Shown here: in pieces, positions 27,118 to 35,984 of the stretch
How positions within the stretch are numbered: position 1 is the first letter of the stretch
How the letters are laid out: the number at the start of each line of letters is the position of its first letter
Assembly (NCBI GenBank): GCA_035699745.1
Contig: DASSPH010000067.1
Span: 62,001-126,000 of the forward strand
Direction of reading: 5' to 3'
DNA length: 64,000 nucleotides
DNA from: Vicinamibacterales bacterium
Lineage (GTDB): Bacteria; Acidobacteriota; Vicinamibacteria; Vicinamibacterales; 2-12-FULL-66-21
Made by a program: the position numbers and the translations under genes
The notes under the pieces: generated by a model
The model's database searches: none
What the model was told of the DNA's origin: nothing
The model's input: the letters and a program-made list of their open reading frames with translations, nothing else

Positions 27118-29610
27118 ATGTTCCTGCGACCGAGTTGGCGAGTTGTTCTGTGCGTGCTTGCGGCGCTGCTGCTGACGGCGCTGGACGTGCGTGCACAGAG
27201 CATCGTCGATGCGCGGCGCGTCGAATTCACCCCCTCCCCGCAGCACAACGCCCTGACCACCACGGGCGCCCCGGTGGTCGAGCGGTACACGATCGAGGTC
27301 TTCGTCGCCGGCGGGGTCTGGCCGGTGTCCGGCGCCGATCTCGGCAAGCCGTCGCCCGGCACGGACGGCATGATCCGCCTCGACTTCGTCTCGCTGCTGA
27401 CGACGCCGCTCGCCACCGGCGTCACCTACGAGGCGGTCGTCGAGGCCGTCGGCCCCGGAGGCCGCAGCGGCGGCACGCGCACGAACACGTTCTCGTTCGG
27501 CGGCGTTCCCTGCACGCCTGCGGTCTCGCCGCTCTCCGCGTCGTTTTCCGCCGCAGGTGGAAGCGGCGGCAGCGCCGTGACCGCCGGCTCCGGCTGCGTG
27601 TGGAACGCGACCAGCAACGTCTCGTGGATCACCGTCACGTCCAACGCCTCGGGCTCGGGTTCCGCCAACGTGAGCTTCAGCGTCGCCGAGAATCCGTCGA
27701 CGAGCGGACGCACCGGGACGCTCACCATCGCCGGCGCCACGTTCACCGTCACGCAGGCGGGGGTGGTCTGCACCTACAGCATTTCACCGTCCAGCCAGTC
27801 GTTCACCGCTGCCGGCGGCAGCGGCGCCAGCACCGTGGCAGCGGGATCGGGCTGCGCCTGGACCGCGGCGAGCAATGCCTCCTGGGTCACCGTGACCGGC
27901 GGCGCCTCCGGATCCGGTGGCGGCGTCGTGGGCTTCAGCGTGGCCGCGAATACGGCGACGACCGCGCGCTCGGCCACGCTGACGATCGCCGGCAAGACCT
28001 TCACGGTGACGCAGGCCAACGCGGCGTGCTCCTATAGCATCGCTCCGACCAGCCAGTCGTTTGCCGCTGCGGGCGGAACCGGCAGCAGCGCGGTCACCGC
28101 GGGGTCCGGCTGTGCCTGGAGCGCCACGAGCAACGCGGCGTGGGTGACTGTCACCAACGGCGGGACCGGGTCGGGATCCGGCGGCGTCGGCTTCAGCGTC
28201 GCCGCCAACACCTCGACGCTGGCGCGAACCGGAACGCTCACGATCGCCGGGTCGACGTTCACGATCGACCAGGCGGGCGCGACCTGTTCGCACAGCGTCT
28301 CGCCCAAGAACCAGAACTTCGCCGGCGGCGGCGGCACCGGCGTGAGCACGGTCACCACCGGGCAGGGCTGCGCCTGGAGGGCGACCAGCAACGCCTCCTG
28401 GATCACCGTCATCGAGGGCAGTTCGGGAACCGGGTCCGGCAGCACGGCGTTCACCATCGAGCCGAACACCGGCGACACCGTCCGCACCGGCACGCTGACG
28501 ATCGCGGATGCGACCGTGACGATCACGCAGACGTCGCCGAGTGTCTGCACGCCGACCCTCTCGTCCACCAGCAGCTGGCATACGGCGGACGGCGGTTTCG
28601 GGACGTCGACGGTAACCGCGGAAGCGGCGTGCGAGTGGGATGCGGTCAGCAACGTCGCCTGGGTGGCGGTGATCAATCCGGGCCCGGGCAAGGGCAGCGG
28701 CACCGTCAGCTTCATCGTGGCGTCGTACACCGGATCGGCGACGAGAGTCGGAACGCTCACGATCGCGGGGAAGACCTACACGGTCACGCAGTCCGGCGCG
28801 GGCTGCTCGTTCACCATTTCTCCCTCGAGCCAGGGATTCAGCGGCGCCGGCGGCACGGGAAGCAGCGCCGTCACGACGGCCTCGACCTGTCCGTGGGCGG
28901 CGACCAGCGACGCCACGTGGATAACCATCACCGCCGGCGCCAACGGCACCGGATCGGGCACCGTCGCCTTCACGGTGGCGCCCAACCCCGGGACGACGTC
29001 CCGTACCGGGCGGCTGCTCATCGCCGGAACGAGCTTCACCGTGACGCAGGCGGCGCCGGTCCTCTGCACGGCCACGATGACGCCGACCAGCCGATCCTTC
29101 ACCTCCGACGGCGGGTTCGGCAGCAGCGCCGTCACCGCCGACGCGACCTGCGCGTGGACCGCCGAGAGCAACACCAGCTGGATCGCGGTGCTCAATGCCG
29201 GACCCGGACGGGGCAATGGCACGGTCACGTTCGTCGTCGCGACGAACACGTCCGGCGCCAGCCGTACCGGATCGCTCACGATCGCGGGGAATACCTTCAC
29301 CGTCACCCAGACGGCGACCGCCGCGTGCACCTATACGGTCTCATCCGAAACCGTCACGGTGGCGTCGACGGGCGGCACCACGACGCTGACGGTGACGACG
29401 CAGGGGGGGTGTGCCTGGTCGTCGTCGGGCGCCCCCACGTGGATGACGCTGACGGGCAGCGGTTCGGGCAACGGCACGGCGACGATCGTCGTCCCGGCGA
29501 ACACCACCACGGCATCGCGCACGGCGACCGTGACGATCGCCGGACGTTCGGTGACGGTGACGCAGAAGGGCAAGCTCACCGCCCCGACCAACCTGCGCAT
29601 CATCAGGTGA
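27118..29610 (+). CDS. Exported protein with eight BACON-type repeats
   Basis: A signal peptide (hydrophobic core [16 protein letters not shown]) leads to an Ig-like segment and then eight tandem repeats of about 85 residues. Each begins with a Cys and a pattern like SISPSSQSF, continues with GG(S/T)G and a second Cys in GSGCAW, then SW(I/V)TV and GTLTIAG..FTVTQ. BACON domains bind glycans or mucin-like targets in secreted proteins. The two Cys per repeat suggest one disulfide per domain. The final short segment ([11 protein letters not shown]) resembles the start of a truncated fibronectin-like or anchoring segment. It is preceded by a 106-nt gap after mqnD. Confidence 0.88.
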   Translation: MFLRPSWRVVLCVLAALLLTALDVRAQSIVDARRVEFTPSPQHNALTTTGAPVVERYTIEVFVAGGVWPVSGADLGKPSPGTDGMIRLDFVSLLTTPLATGVTYEAVVEAVGPGGRSGGTRTNTFSFGGVPCTPAVSPLSASFSAAGGSGGSAVTAGSGCVWNATSNVSWITVTSNASGSGSANVSFSVAENPSTSGRTGTLTIAGATFTVTQAGVVCTYSISPSSQSFTAAGGSGASTVAAGSGCAWTAASNASWVTVTGGASGSGGGVVGFSVAANTATTARSATLTIAGKTFTVTQANAACSYSIAPTSQSFAAAGGTGSSAVTAGSGCAWSATSNAAWVTVTNGGTGSGSGGVGFSVAANTSTLARTGTLTIAGSTFTIDQAGATCSHSVSPKNQNFAGGGGTGVSTVTTGQGCAWRATSNASWITVIEGSSGTGSGSTAFTIEPNTGDTVRTGTLTIADATVTITQTSPSVCTPTLSSTSSWHTADGGFGTSTVTAEAACEWDAVSNVAWVAVINPGPGKGSGTVSFIVASYTGSATRVGTLTIAGKTYTVTQSGAGCSFTISPSSQGFSGAGGTGSSAVTTASTCPWAATSDATWITITAGANGTGSGTVAFTVAPNPGTTSRTGRLLIAGTSFTVTQAAPVLCTATMTPTSRSFTSDGGFGSSAVTADATCAWTAESNTSWIAVLNAGPGRGNGTVTFVVATNTSGASRTGSLTIAGNTFTVTQTATAACTYTVSSETVTVASTGGTTTLTVTTQGGCAWSSSGAPTWMTLTGSGSGNGTATIVVPANTTTASRTATVTIAGRSVTVTQKGKLTAPTNLRIIR

Positions 29611-29614
29611 GCGT

Positions 29615-30265
29615 CTAGGAGATGACGCCGCGCCGCACCGCGTACAGGACGATCTCCGCCGTGCTGTGGAGATCGAGCTTCTGCAGGATGCGGGCGCGGT
29701 GGGTCTCGACGGTGGTGGGGCTGATCGACAGCAGATCGGCGATGCCCTTGTTGCTGTGCCCCTCGGCGATCAGCTGAAAGATCTCCCGTTCCCGCTCGGA
29801 GAGCGCTTCGTAGCGATCGGCGATGCCTTTGTCGGCGAGATGCCGCACGTAGTCGTCCAGCATCACTTTCGCAACCGCCGGACTGAAGAACGAGCGGCCG
29901 TCGGCCACGTCGGTGACGGCGCGGATCAGGTCGGTGTCCGCGGAGTCTTTGAGCAGGTAGCCTTTCGCCCCCGCCTGCAGCGCCTGCGTGATGTACGCCT
30001 CGTCGGCGTGCATGCTGAGAATCAGCACGCGCACCGCCGGCGCGCGCCGCACGATCTGCCGGGTCGCCTCGATGCCGTTCAGCTGCGGCATGCCGATGTC
30101 CAGCACGGCGATGTCGGGCACCAGGTCGAGCACCTTCCTGACCGCATCGCGGCCGTTGCCGGCTTCGGCCACGACCTCCCAGTCACGCCGCTCCTCGAGG
30201 ATCTTGCGCAGGCCGTGACGGACGATCGTGTGATCGTCGCCGAGGATGATGCGGAGCTTAGCCAG
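29615..30265 (-). CDS. NarL/FixJ-type response regulator, probable CTG start
   Basis: The full receiver domain only appears if translation starts at CTG 30265: it gives LAKLRIILGDDHTIVRHGL with the acidic pair D10/D11, D56 as phosphoacceptor in VLDIGMP, and the conserved Lys in YLLKDS. GGAGG lies 6 nt before this CTG, and no ATG, GTG or TTG is in frame at a suitable place. A GTG at 30172 would remove the acidic pocket. A LuxR-type helix-turn-helix (LSEREREIFQLIAEGHSNKGIA) ends the protein. It overlaps the kinase gene by 8 bp. Confidence 0.88.
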   Translation of the reverse strand: MAKLRIILGDDHTIVRHGLRKILEERRDWEVVAEAGNGRDAVRKVLDLVPDIAVLDIGMPQLNGIEATRQIVRRAPAVRVLILSMHADEAYITQALQAGAKGYLLKDSADTDLIRAVTDVADGRSFFSPAVAKVMLDDYVRHLADKGIADRYEALSEREREIFQLIAEGHSNKGIADLLSISPTTVETHRARILQKLDLHSTAEIVLYAVRRGVIS

Positions 30266-31625
30266 CGAGCGCCTCCATCGCGCCCGTGTCGACGGGCACT
30301 TCCACGGTGAGCCGGGTGCCTTTCCCCGGACCGCTCTCGAGCCGCAGGTCGCCGCGCAGCTGAGCGACGCGCTCGCGGATGCCGACGAGGCCGATGCCCC
30401 GCGAGGCGCCGGGCGCGCCGACTTGATCCGGCCTGAAACCCACCCCGTCGTCCTCGATCGTCACCAGCACCGAATGGGTCAGGCGCTGGAGGAAGACGCG
30501 GCAGGTGGTGGCCTGCGCGTGCTTGGCGACGTTGGTCAAGGCTTCCTGGACGATTCGGTAGATCCCCGCTTCGGTCTCCGGCGCGAGCCGCTCGCTCATG
30601 CCGTCCTGGAGCAGCTCGATGCGCACGCCGTGCCGCCGTCCGAAGCCCTTCAGGTACCAGTCGATCGTCGCCGGCAGGCCGAGATCGTCGAGCATCGAGG
30701 GATGCAGGAGCCGTGACAGGTCGCGCACGGTGTGGAGCGCCCCTTCCGCGATCTTGCGCGCGTCGTTGAGCCCGTCCACGTTGACGCCGGCGGCCTCCGC
30801 CGAGCGCTGCGCCAGCGCGAGCTCCACTTTGATCGCGGTGAGCACCTGCCCGACCTCATCGTGCAGCTCCCGGGCGATGCTGCGCCGTTCTTCTTCCTGC
30901 GCGGTCAGCAGCTGCGACGAGAGCCGCTGCAGGTCGCGCGCCGTCTCGACGTCGCGTTCGCGCTGCCGCTTGAGCCGCTCCTCGAGCCGGCCGGCGTAGA
31001 GCGTCGCGACCAGTGCGATGGCGACGCTCGCCGCCAGCGCGAGCCCCACCGTCTCCCAGACGCGGCGCTGCGTCGCGCGGTACAGCGAGGCGATGTCTTC
31101 CTGCTGCTGAACGAAGGCGCTGCGGTTGAGCGCCTGCACCTCCTCCGAGATGTGCATGACGACTTCGCGCCGCGGCATGATGCGCCGCCGCAGCAGGTTG
31201 CGCGCCTCGGCCGGCCATTCGCGGTTGTCGGTCGACAGCACTTCGAACAGCGTCCGGCGGAACTCGTTCAGCTCGCGGCGCAGGCGCTCGATGCGAATCT
31301 GCTCTCCCGGCTCGTCGATGACCGGCACGTAGCCCTTCAATGCCTCGGCGGCGGTGTGATAGCTCTCCTCGAGCTGGTGGCGGTACTGCTCGGCGGTTGC
31401 CGGATTGGGGTCGAGCAGCGCGTCGCGCACGTAGACCGAGCCCATCAGCACGTGGCCGCGAACGGTGGTCAGCAGGTCCTGCGCGCGGGTGTAGCGGGCG
31501 CTGATGTCCGCCGAGCGACGCTCGAGCTCGGCCATGCGGGTGGCGAAGTAGTACCCGGCGAACAGCCAGATTCCCGCGACCAGGCCGAATCCCGCGAACA
31601 TGGCGGCACGGATCGTGGAGATCAC
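30258..31625 (-). CDS. NarX/DegS-type sensor histidine kinase
   Basis: The sensor has a transmembrane helix at residues 8-28, a helical periplasmic sensing region to about residue 190 (CHASE3-like in appearance), a second membrane helix (VGLALAASVAIALVATLYAG), and a HisKA_3 domain whose phospho-His lies in ARELHDEVGQ. The ATPase has NVAKHAQA (N box) and DDGVGF and GIGLVGIRERV (G boxes). The start is GTG at 31625. It pairs with the overlapping response regulator. Confidence 0.93.
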   Translation of the reverse strand: MISTIRAAMFAGFGLVAGIWLFAGYYFATRMAELERRSADISARYTRAQDLLTTVRGHVLMGSVYVRDALLDPNPATAEQYRHQLEESYHTAAEALKGYVPVIDEPGEQIRIERLRRELNEFRRTLFEVLSTDNREWPAEARNLLRRRIMPRREVVMHISEEVQALNRSAFVQQQEDIASLYRATQRRVWETVGLALAASVAIALVATLYAGRLEERLKRQRERDVETARDLQRLSSQLLTAQEEERRSIARELHDEVGQVLTAIKVELALAQRSAEAAGVNVDGLNDARKIAEGALHTVRDLSRLLHPSMLDDLGLPATIDWYLKGFGRRHGVRIELLQDGMSERLAPETEAGIYRIVQEALTNVAKHAQATTCRVFLQRLTHSVLVTIEDDGVGFRPDQVGAPGASRGIGLVGIRERVAQLRGDLRLESGPGKGTRLTVEVPVDTGAMEALAG

Positions 31626-31698
31626 CGGTTCATCTTACGCCGCTCTCGACTGCGGCATCGCTGTTCGGGTAGCCGCTTTTACAGCGGATCGCCGCGGC

Positions 31699-31720
31699 AA
31701 ATACTGTGGCGACCGGATGG
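31699..31720 (+). repeat. 22-bp direct repeat, copy 1 (upstream of HAD gene)
   Basis: The sequence starting AAATACTGTGGCGACC matches the copy at 34111-34132 in 19 of 22 positions. It lies 37 nt before the HAD phosphatase ATG. The ATACTGT part resembles a -10 box, so the repeat may be a shared promoter or operator. Confidence 0.5.
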
Positions 31721-31757
31721 GACGGATCGGCCGGCGACGCTATCGTCGGAAGGTCCC

Positions 31758-32579
31758 ATGAGGAAAACACCAGTCATCGTCTTTGCGGATGTCGACGCCG
31801 TGCCGGTGCCGGCCGCCGACGCGCGCGGACCGCTGGCGCGGGCGCTCGAGATGCTGGCGCACGAGCGCGTCGTGCTCGTGTTCTGCTCGGAGCGGACCCG
31901 GGCGCAGGTCGAGAGCACGCGCCAGGCCTTTGGCATCTTCCACCCGTTCGTGAGCGAAAGCGGCGGCGCCGCGTTCCTGCCCGAGCGGTATTTCGGCGTC
32001 GACCTTCACAACACTCGCAGAGTAGGCGGCTATCTCGCGGTCGAGTTCGCGACCCCCTACGACTCGGTCGTCGACACGCTTCGACGCGCGGCCGACCGGT
32101 TGAGTCTCGGCGTCATCGGCTTCAGCGAGATGTCGGTCGAGCAGGTGGCGCGCGAATCCGGCGTCTCACTGCTCGAGGCGCGTCTGGCGAAGCTGCGCGA
32201 GTACGGCGAGCCGTTCCGGCTGCTCGGCGGCAATCCGCTGGCCGAGCGCCGGCTGTTCCGCGCCCTCGACGCCGCTGGAATCACCTGCCGGCGCAGCGCG
32301 GACTTCCACGTCGCGACGGCGGTCCAGGGGCCGCAGGCCGCGATCGCGCTGCTGACCACGCTCTATCGCACGGCGTTCGGCGCGGCGCTGACCGCCGCCG
32401 CGGTCGAGGGGGCCGGCGCGCTCGAGATCGCGCCGCACGTCGACGTGCCGCTCGATCCGATCGTGCTCGAACCCGGCGATCCACGCGCCGGGCTGGCCTG
32501 GCTCGAGCGCGTGGTGCAGGAAGCGGACAACGCCCGGACGGCGCACCACGCCGCCCGCGCCGCACGCATGGCGAGGTGA
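31758..32579 (+). CDS. HAD-type mannosyl-3-phosphoglycerate phosphatase-like protein
   Basis: The protein resembles the MPGP branch of Cof-type HAD phosphatases: motif I is IVFADVDAVPVP (two Asp kept, the usual Gly-Thr replaced), and VFCSERTRAQVES aligns with motif II, where the usual S/T-S-K/R pattern appears as CSERT. HPFVSESGGAAFLP is typical of MPGP. Its C-terminus past residue 230 is unusual. It ends 3 nt before a GT20 synthase, so it probably removes the phosphate from that enzyme's product. Changes in motif I leave full activity uncertain. Confidence 0.75.
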   Translation: MRKTPVIVFADVDAVPVPAADARGPLARALEMLAHERVVLVFCSERTRAQVESTRQAFGIFHPFVSESGGAAFLPERYFGVDLHNTRRVGGYLAVEFATPYDSVVDTLRRAADRLSLGVIGFSEMSVEQVARESGVSLLEARLAKLREYGEPFRLLGGNPLAERRLFRALDAAGITCRRSADFHVATAVQGPQAAIALLTTLYRTAFGAALTAAAVEGAGALEIAPHVDVPLDPIVLEPGDPRAGLAWLERVVQEADNARTAHHAARAARMAR

Positions 32580-32582
32580 CCC

Positions 32583-34100
32583 ATGATGACCGTCTGGAAT
32601 CCCCGCTGGCTCAAGACCGCGCTGCGCAAACACTTCGACGGACAGCAATTGATCGTCGTGGCCAACCGCGAGCCGTGCGTGCACGAGCTCGAGCCGGACG
32701 GGTCGATCGCCGTCCGGCATCCGATCAGCGGTCTCGTCACGGCGCTGGATCCCGTCCTGCGCGCCACCGGCGGAACGTGGATCGCGCACGGCTCCGGTTC
32801 GGCCGATCGGGCGACAGTGGATCGATCCGACCGGCTCCGCGTCGGCGACGCCGGCGCCAGCTACACGCTGCGCCGCGTCTGGCTGACCCGCGGCGAGGAG
32901 CGCGGCTACTATCACGGCTTCTCGAACGGCGCGCTGTGGCCGCTCTGCCACCTGGCCTTCGAGAGCCCGCGGTTCACCCGCTCCGACTGGCGCCATTATC
33001 AGGGGGTCAACCGGCGCTTCGCTGACGCGGTGGTCGCGGAGGCCCACGGGCCGCGGCCGATCGTTCTCGTCCAGGACTACCACTTCGCGCTGCTGCCCGC
33101 GCTCGTCCGCGAGCGGCTGCCGAACGCGACGATCGTGGCGTTCTGGCACATTCCATGGCCCAACGCGGCGCGCTTCAGCCGCCTGCCGCAGGGCGAGGCG
33201 CTCGTCGAAGGTCTCCTCGGCAGCGACATCGTCGGCTTCCAGACCCCCGATCACGCGCGCGCGTTCCTGGAGTGCGTGGAACCGCTCGCAGACGCGCCGG
33301 TGAATCGGCGGAGCGGCGTGGTGCAGCGCCCGCACGGCGCGGCGTCGGTGCGGACGTATCCGATCTCGATCGAATGGCCCAGCCGCTGGGCGGCCGTGTC
33401 GCCGTCGATCGAACAGTGCCGGCGGATCGTGCGAACGGAGCTCGGGATCGACGAAGACGCGCCGATGATGCTCGCCGTCGACCGGCTCGATTACACCAAG
33501 GGCATCGAGGAGCGCCTCGCGGCGATCCGCCGGCTGCTCGCGCGCGGCAACGCGACGGTCGCGCGCCCCGTGTTCGTGCAGGTCGCGGCTCCGAGCCGCA
33601 CGCGCCTCGAACGCTACCAGCAGCTCGGCGAACGCGTCCGCGCGCAGGCTGCGGCGATCAACGAGCGATTCGGCGACGGCGCCTACCAGCCGGTGATCCT
33701 GATCGAGCGCCACCTCGAGCCGTGCGACGTGTTCCGTCTGTATCGCGCCGCCGACGCCTGTCACGTCAACAGCCTGGACGACGGGATGAACCTGGTGGCC
33801 AAGGAGTTCGTCGCGGCGCGCGACGACGAGCAAGGGGTGCTGCTGCTCAGCAGGTTCGCCGGCGCCGCGCGCGACCTGCCGGACGCGCTGCTGATCAATC
33901 CATGCGACATCGACAACGTCGCCGACGCGATCGCCGACGCCCTGACACTGCCTCACGCCGAACAGTCCCGGCGGATGCGCGCCATGCGGTGGCATGTTGC
34001 TGACAGAAATGTATTCAGGTGGGCGGGAGAGCTGCTGCTCGATGCCGCCTCCGTCCGCGGGCTGCGGGCCGGGGAAGGCCCGGTTGCCGCGATCGTGTGA
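32583..34100 (+). CDS. Second GT20 glycosyltransferase (trehalose-6-phosphate-synthase-like)
   Basis: The 505-aa protein is a paralogue of OtsA at 24 kb, sharing [43 protein letters not shown] and [13 protein letters not shown]. The donor-loop GG is replaced ([11 protein letters not shown]) and the residue before DGMNLV is Asp. Its partner phosphatase is MPGP-like and not OtsB. The product may therefore be another phosphorylated glycoside such as glucosylglycerol phosphate, or trehalose-6-phosphate under different control. This is inference from context. Confidence 0.85.
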   Translation: MMTVWNPRWLKTALRKHFDGQQLIVVANREPCVHELEPDGSIAVRHPISGLVTALDPVLRATGGTWIAHGSGSADRATVDRSDRLRVGDAGASYTLRRVWLTRGEERGYYHGFSNGALWPLCHLAFESPRFTRSDWRHYQGVNRRFADAVVAEAHGPRPIVLVQDYHFALLPALVRERLPNATIVAFWHIPWPNAARFSRLPQGEALVEGLLGSDIVGFQTPDHARAFLECVEPLADAPVNRRSGVVQRPHGAASVRTYPISIEWPSRWAAVSPSIEQCRRIVRTELGIDEDAPMMLAVDRLDYTKGIEERLAAIRRLLARGNATVARPVFVQVAAPSRTRLERYQQLGERVRAQAAAINERFGDGAYQPVILIERHLEPCDVFRLYRAADACHVNSLDDGMNLVAKEFVAARDDEQGVLLLSRFAGAARDLPDALLINPCDIDNVADAIADALTLPHAEQSRRMRAMRWHVADRNVFRWAGELLLDAASVRGLRAGEGPVAAIV

Positions 34101-34110
34101 TCGGCCGGAA

Positions 34111-34132
34111 AAATACTGTCTCGACAGGATGG
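34111..34132 (+). repeat. 22-bp direct repeat, copy 2 (downstream of GT20 gene)
   Basis: This copy, starting AAATACTGTCTCGACAGG, matches 31699-31720 in 19 of 22 positions. It also contains the inverted repeat CTGTC-TC-GACAG. It lies 146 nt before the zinc-ribbon gene and upstream of a large predicted hairpin. Confidence 0.5.
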
Positions 34133-34171
34133 TGCCGGCGGGAGGAGCCGCACTACCCTGCTTCGGATTGT

Positions 34172-34228
34172 CCCCGGCACGGCAACGCGCGCCGACGAAC
34201 CGCGTTGACTCCTTTAGCCGTGCCGGGG
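34172..34228 (+). promoter_or_regulatory. Large structured leader or terminator RNA
   Basis: CCCCGGCACGGC (34172-34183) pairs perfectly with GCCGTGCCGGGG (34217-34228). Stacked inside is AACGCG/CGCGTT (34184-34189 / 34201-34206) with an 11-nt loop, leaving a 10-nt one-sided bulge GACTCCTTTA. The structure sits 28 nt before the zinc-ribbon ATG. It may be a cis-regulatory RNA, a terminator of the GT20 gene or a REP-like palindrome. Confidence 0.5.
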
Positions 34229-34256
34229 GCATCCGTAGCGAGTCTCGATCGCAGCG

Positions 34257-34466
34257 ATGAGTGTTCGCGACAACCAACGCCGCTGTCCCGAGTGCGACAG
34301 CCCCCTGACCCTGGTTCACGACGGACGGTTCTCGACGATCTACGCGTGCGACGCGTGCGGCAGCCGTCTCACGATCCCGCCGCGGGTCCCGGCGCGGCTG
34401 CCGCCGCCTGAAGCATCAGGTCCCCGTACACGAACCCCTCGCGCTCGACCACCTCGCCGCCCGTAA
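34257..34466 (+). CDS. Small zinc-ribbon protein
   Basis: A 69-aa protein with the two knuckles CPEC and CDAC (residues 10-13 and 31-34), a typical rubredoxin-like zinc ribbon. The last 28 residues are Pro/Arg-rich and are antisense to the convergent Dph6-like gene, which overlaps by 98 bp. Function is unknown. The first half looks like a real fold, while the tail may simply reflect the overlap. Confidence 0.6.
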   Translation: MSVRDNQRRCPECDSPLTLVHDGRFSTIYACDACGSRLTIPPRVPARLPPPEASGPRTRTPRARPPRRP

Positions 34467-35061
34467 CCCTTACGGGCGCCGCAAACATCGGTCCCGCGGT
34501 CACGCACGTGTGAAATTCGCCCCGCTCGCCGCAGGGGTCGACGGCGGCGGGAAGCTGCGCCAGCAGCGCCTCGTCGAATCCGGCGCCGACCAGTCCGCGC
34601 GGCATCACCCGCGGATCGAGCGTCGCAATCCGCGCCCGCAGTCCGCCGGCGATCATCGCCCGCGCCAGCGCCGGCGTGGGCATGCCCCAGAGCGGAAACA
34701 AAGGTGCGAGGCCCGACCCGGCGAGGCGCGTTTCGCGGTACGCGCGAACGTCTTCGAGAAACAGGTCGCCGAAGGCGACGTGCGTGTAGCCTTCCCCGAC
34801 CGCCTGCGCGACCGCGGCGGCGAAACGCTCCTCGTAGATGTCGTTCGTGCACGGCCAGGGCAGGCGGACGACCTGCAGCGGCAGGCCCGCGGACGCCGCC
34901 TGTGCCCGCAGCACGTCTTCACGGACGCCGTGCATCGACACCCGTCCCGCCGCTTCGTTCAGCGACGTCAGCAGTCCGGCCACGCGGACGCCGTCGCGCC
35001 GGAGCACGTGCAGCGCCCATGCGCTGTCCTTGCCGCTGCTCCACGACAACAGGACTTTCAT
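34369..35061 (-). CDS. Dph6/MJ0570-type N-type ATP-pyrophosphatase (copy 1)
   Basis: The 230-aa protein has the PP-loop SWSSGKDSAWAL at residues 6-17, THVAFGDLFLEDVRAYRE, PLFPLWGMPT, and VDPCGERGEFHTCV, which together define the diphthine-ammonia ligase (ATP_bind_4) family. Eukaryotic Dph6 amidates diphthine on EF2, a modification bacteria lack. The ATG overlaps the btuF stop as ATGA, so it is the last gene of the riboswitch-controlled corrinoid-uptake operon. A related gene lies between btuB and btuD. A corrinoid-related amidation or hydrolysis is a reasonable but untested idea. Confidence 0.88.
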   Translation of the reverse strand: MKVLLSWSSGKDSAWALHVLRRDGVRVAGLLTSLNEAAGRVSMHGVREDVLRAQAASAGLPLQVVRLPWPCTNDIYEERFAAAVAQAVGEGYTHVAFGDLFLEDVRAYRETRLAGSGLAPLFPLWGMPTPALARAMIAGGLRARIATLDPRVMPRGLVGAGFDEALLAQLPAAVDPCGERGEFHTCVTAGPMFAAPVRVTGGEVVEREGFVYGDLMLQAAAAAPGPAAGS

Positions 35062-35984
35062 CGCTCGCGCCCGGCGCCCGCCCCGGCGAACACGGGCGCG
35101 TGCAGCACCCGCGCGATCGCTTCGGTGCCCTCGACGACCCGCGGGCCCGGAATGACGATGCGATCGTCGAACAGGAAGTGGACGCGGCGATTGCGCACGG
35201 CGGGAACGGCGGCGAGGGCGGTCCAGACGTTCAGCTCGGCGTCGCGGTCGCCGGTCGGAAACGCGCTGTTCGCGGCTCGGATCTCCAGGATCACCTCTGG
35301 ACGCCTTGCGATGATCTGCTCGGTGCTCGCCTGTACCGCCTGCAGCCTCACGTCCGCGAACACGTTCGCGCCGCCCGCGGTTTCCAGCATGTCGTTGAGG
35401 AAGCCGATCGCGCCGCTCGCGTACAACCCGCGCAGCGCCAGGCGCTCGCGTCCGAATACGAGCAGCGTGCGCGGGCGCGGCCGCCCCTGCACGCGCGCCC
35501 GGATCTCGCGCAGGCCGCGCTCGATCCGATCGGCGAGAGCCCGCGCGCCCGCGGCGTCGCCGGTGCGCGCCCCGAGGGCGCGGATCGTCGTCGTGACGTC
35601 CGCCAGGCCGGCGTGACGGTAATCGAACACACCGATGCCGGCACGGGCCAGCTGCGTCTTGAGGTCGTCCTGGCTGCCGTAGACGACGACCAGATCGGGC
35701 TCGAGCGACAGGATGCGCTCGACGTTCGGATCGAGCAGCGCGCCCACGCGCGGGAGCGGCTTCACCTCCGGCGGATAGGTGTCATAGCTGCTGACCGCGA
35801 CCACGCGTCCGCCGGCACCGATGGCGTAGAGCATCTCCGTCACCGCGGGGACCAGCGAGATGATGCGCGTGGCCGCCGCGGGCGGACGGCCGCCGCCGGC
35901 CGCCTGGCCGACGCTCCCCGGCGAGAGCAGCACGAACGCCGCCGCGAGGACGGCAGGAATCAGCGCTTCGAGATGAGCAGCCAT
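35058..35984 (-). CDS. btuF: Periplasmic corrinoid-binding protein
   Basis: The protein is a class III substrate-binding protein with a signal peptide (AVLAAAFVLLSPGSVGQA). RIISLVPAVTEMLYAIGAGGRVVAVSSYDTYP is the standard start of BtuF-type proteins, and VERILSLEPDLVVVYGSQDDL follows. The neighbours btuC and btuD and the upstream cobalamin riboswitch identify the ligand as cobalamin or another corrinoid. It overlaps btuC by 25 bp. Confidence 0.9.
   Translation of the reverse strand: MAAHLEALIPAVLAAAFVLLSPGSVGQAAGGGRPPAAATRIISLVPAVTEMLYAIGAGGRVVAVSSYDTYPPEVKPLPRVGALLDPNVERILSLEPDLVVVYGSQDDLKTQLARAGIGVFDYRHAGLADVTTTIRALGARTGDAAGARALADRIERGLREIRARVQGRPRPRTLLVFGRERLALRGLYASGAIGFLNDMLETAGGANVFADVRLQAVQASTEQIIARRPEVILEIRAANSAFPTGDRDAELNVWTALAAVPAVRNRRVHFLFDDRIVIPGPRVVEGTEAIARVLHAPVFAGAGAGRER

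Noticed and set aside
27500-29570. CRISPR-like or tandem DNA repeats in the BACON gene.
   Set aside because: The periodicity is at protein level only. Repeat copies diverge in DNA, and there are no short identical repeats with unique spacers.
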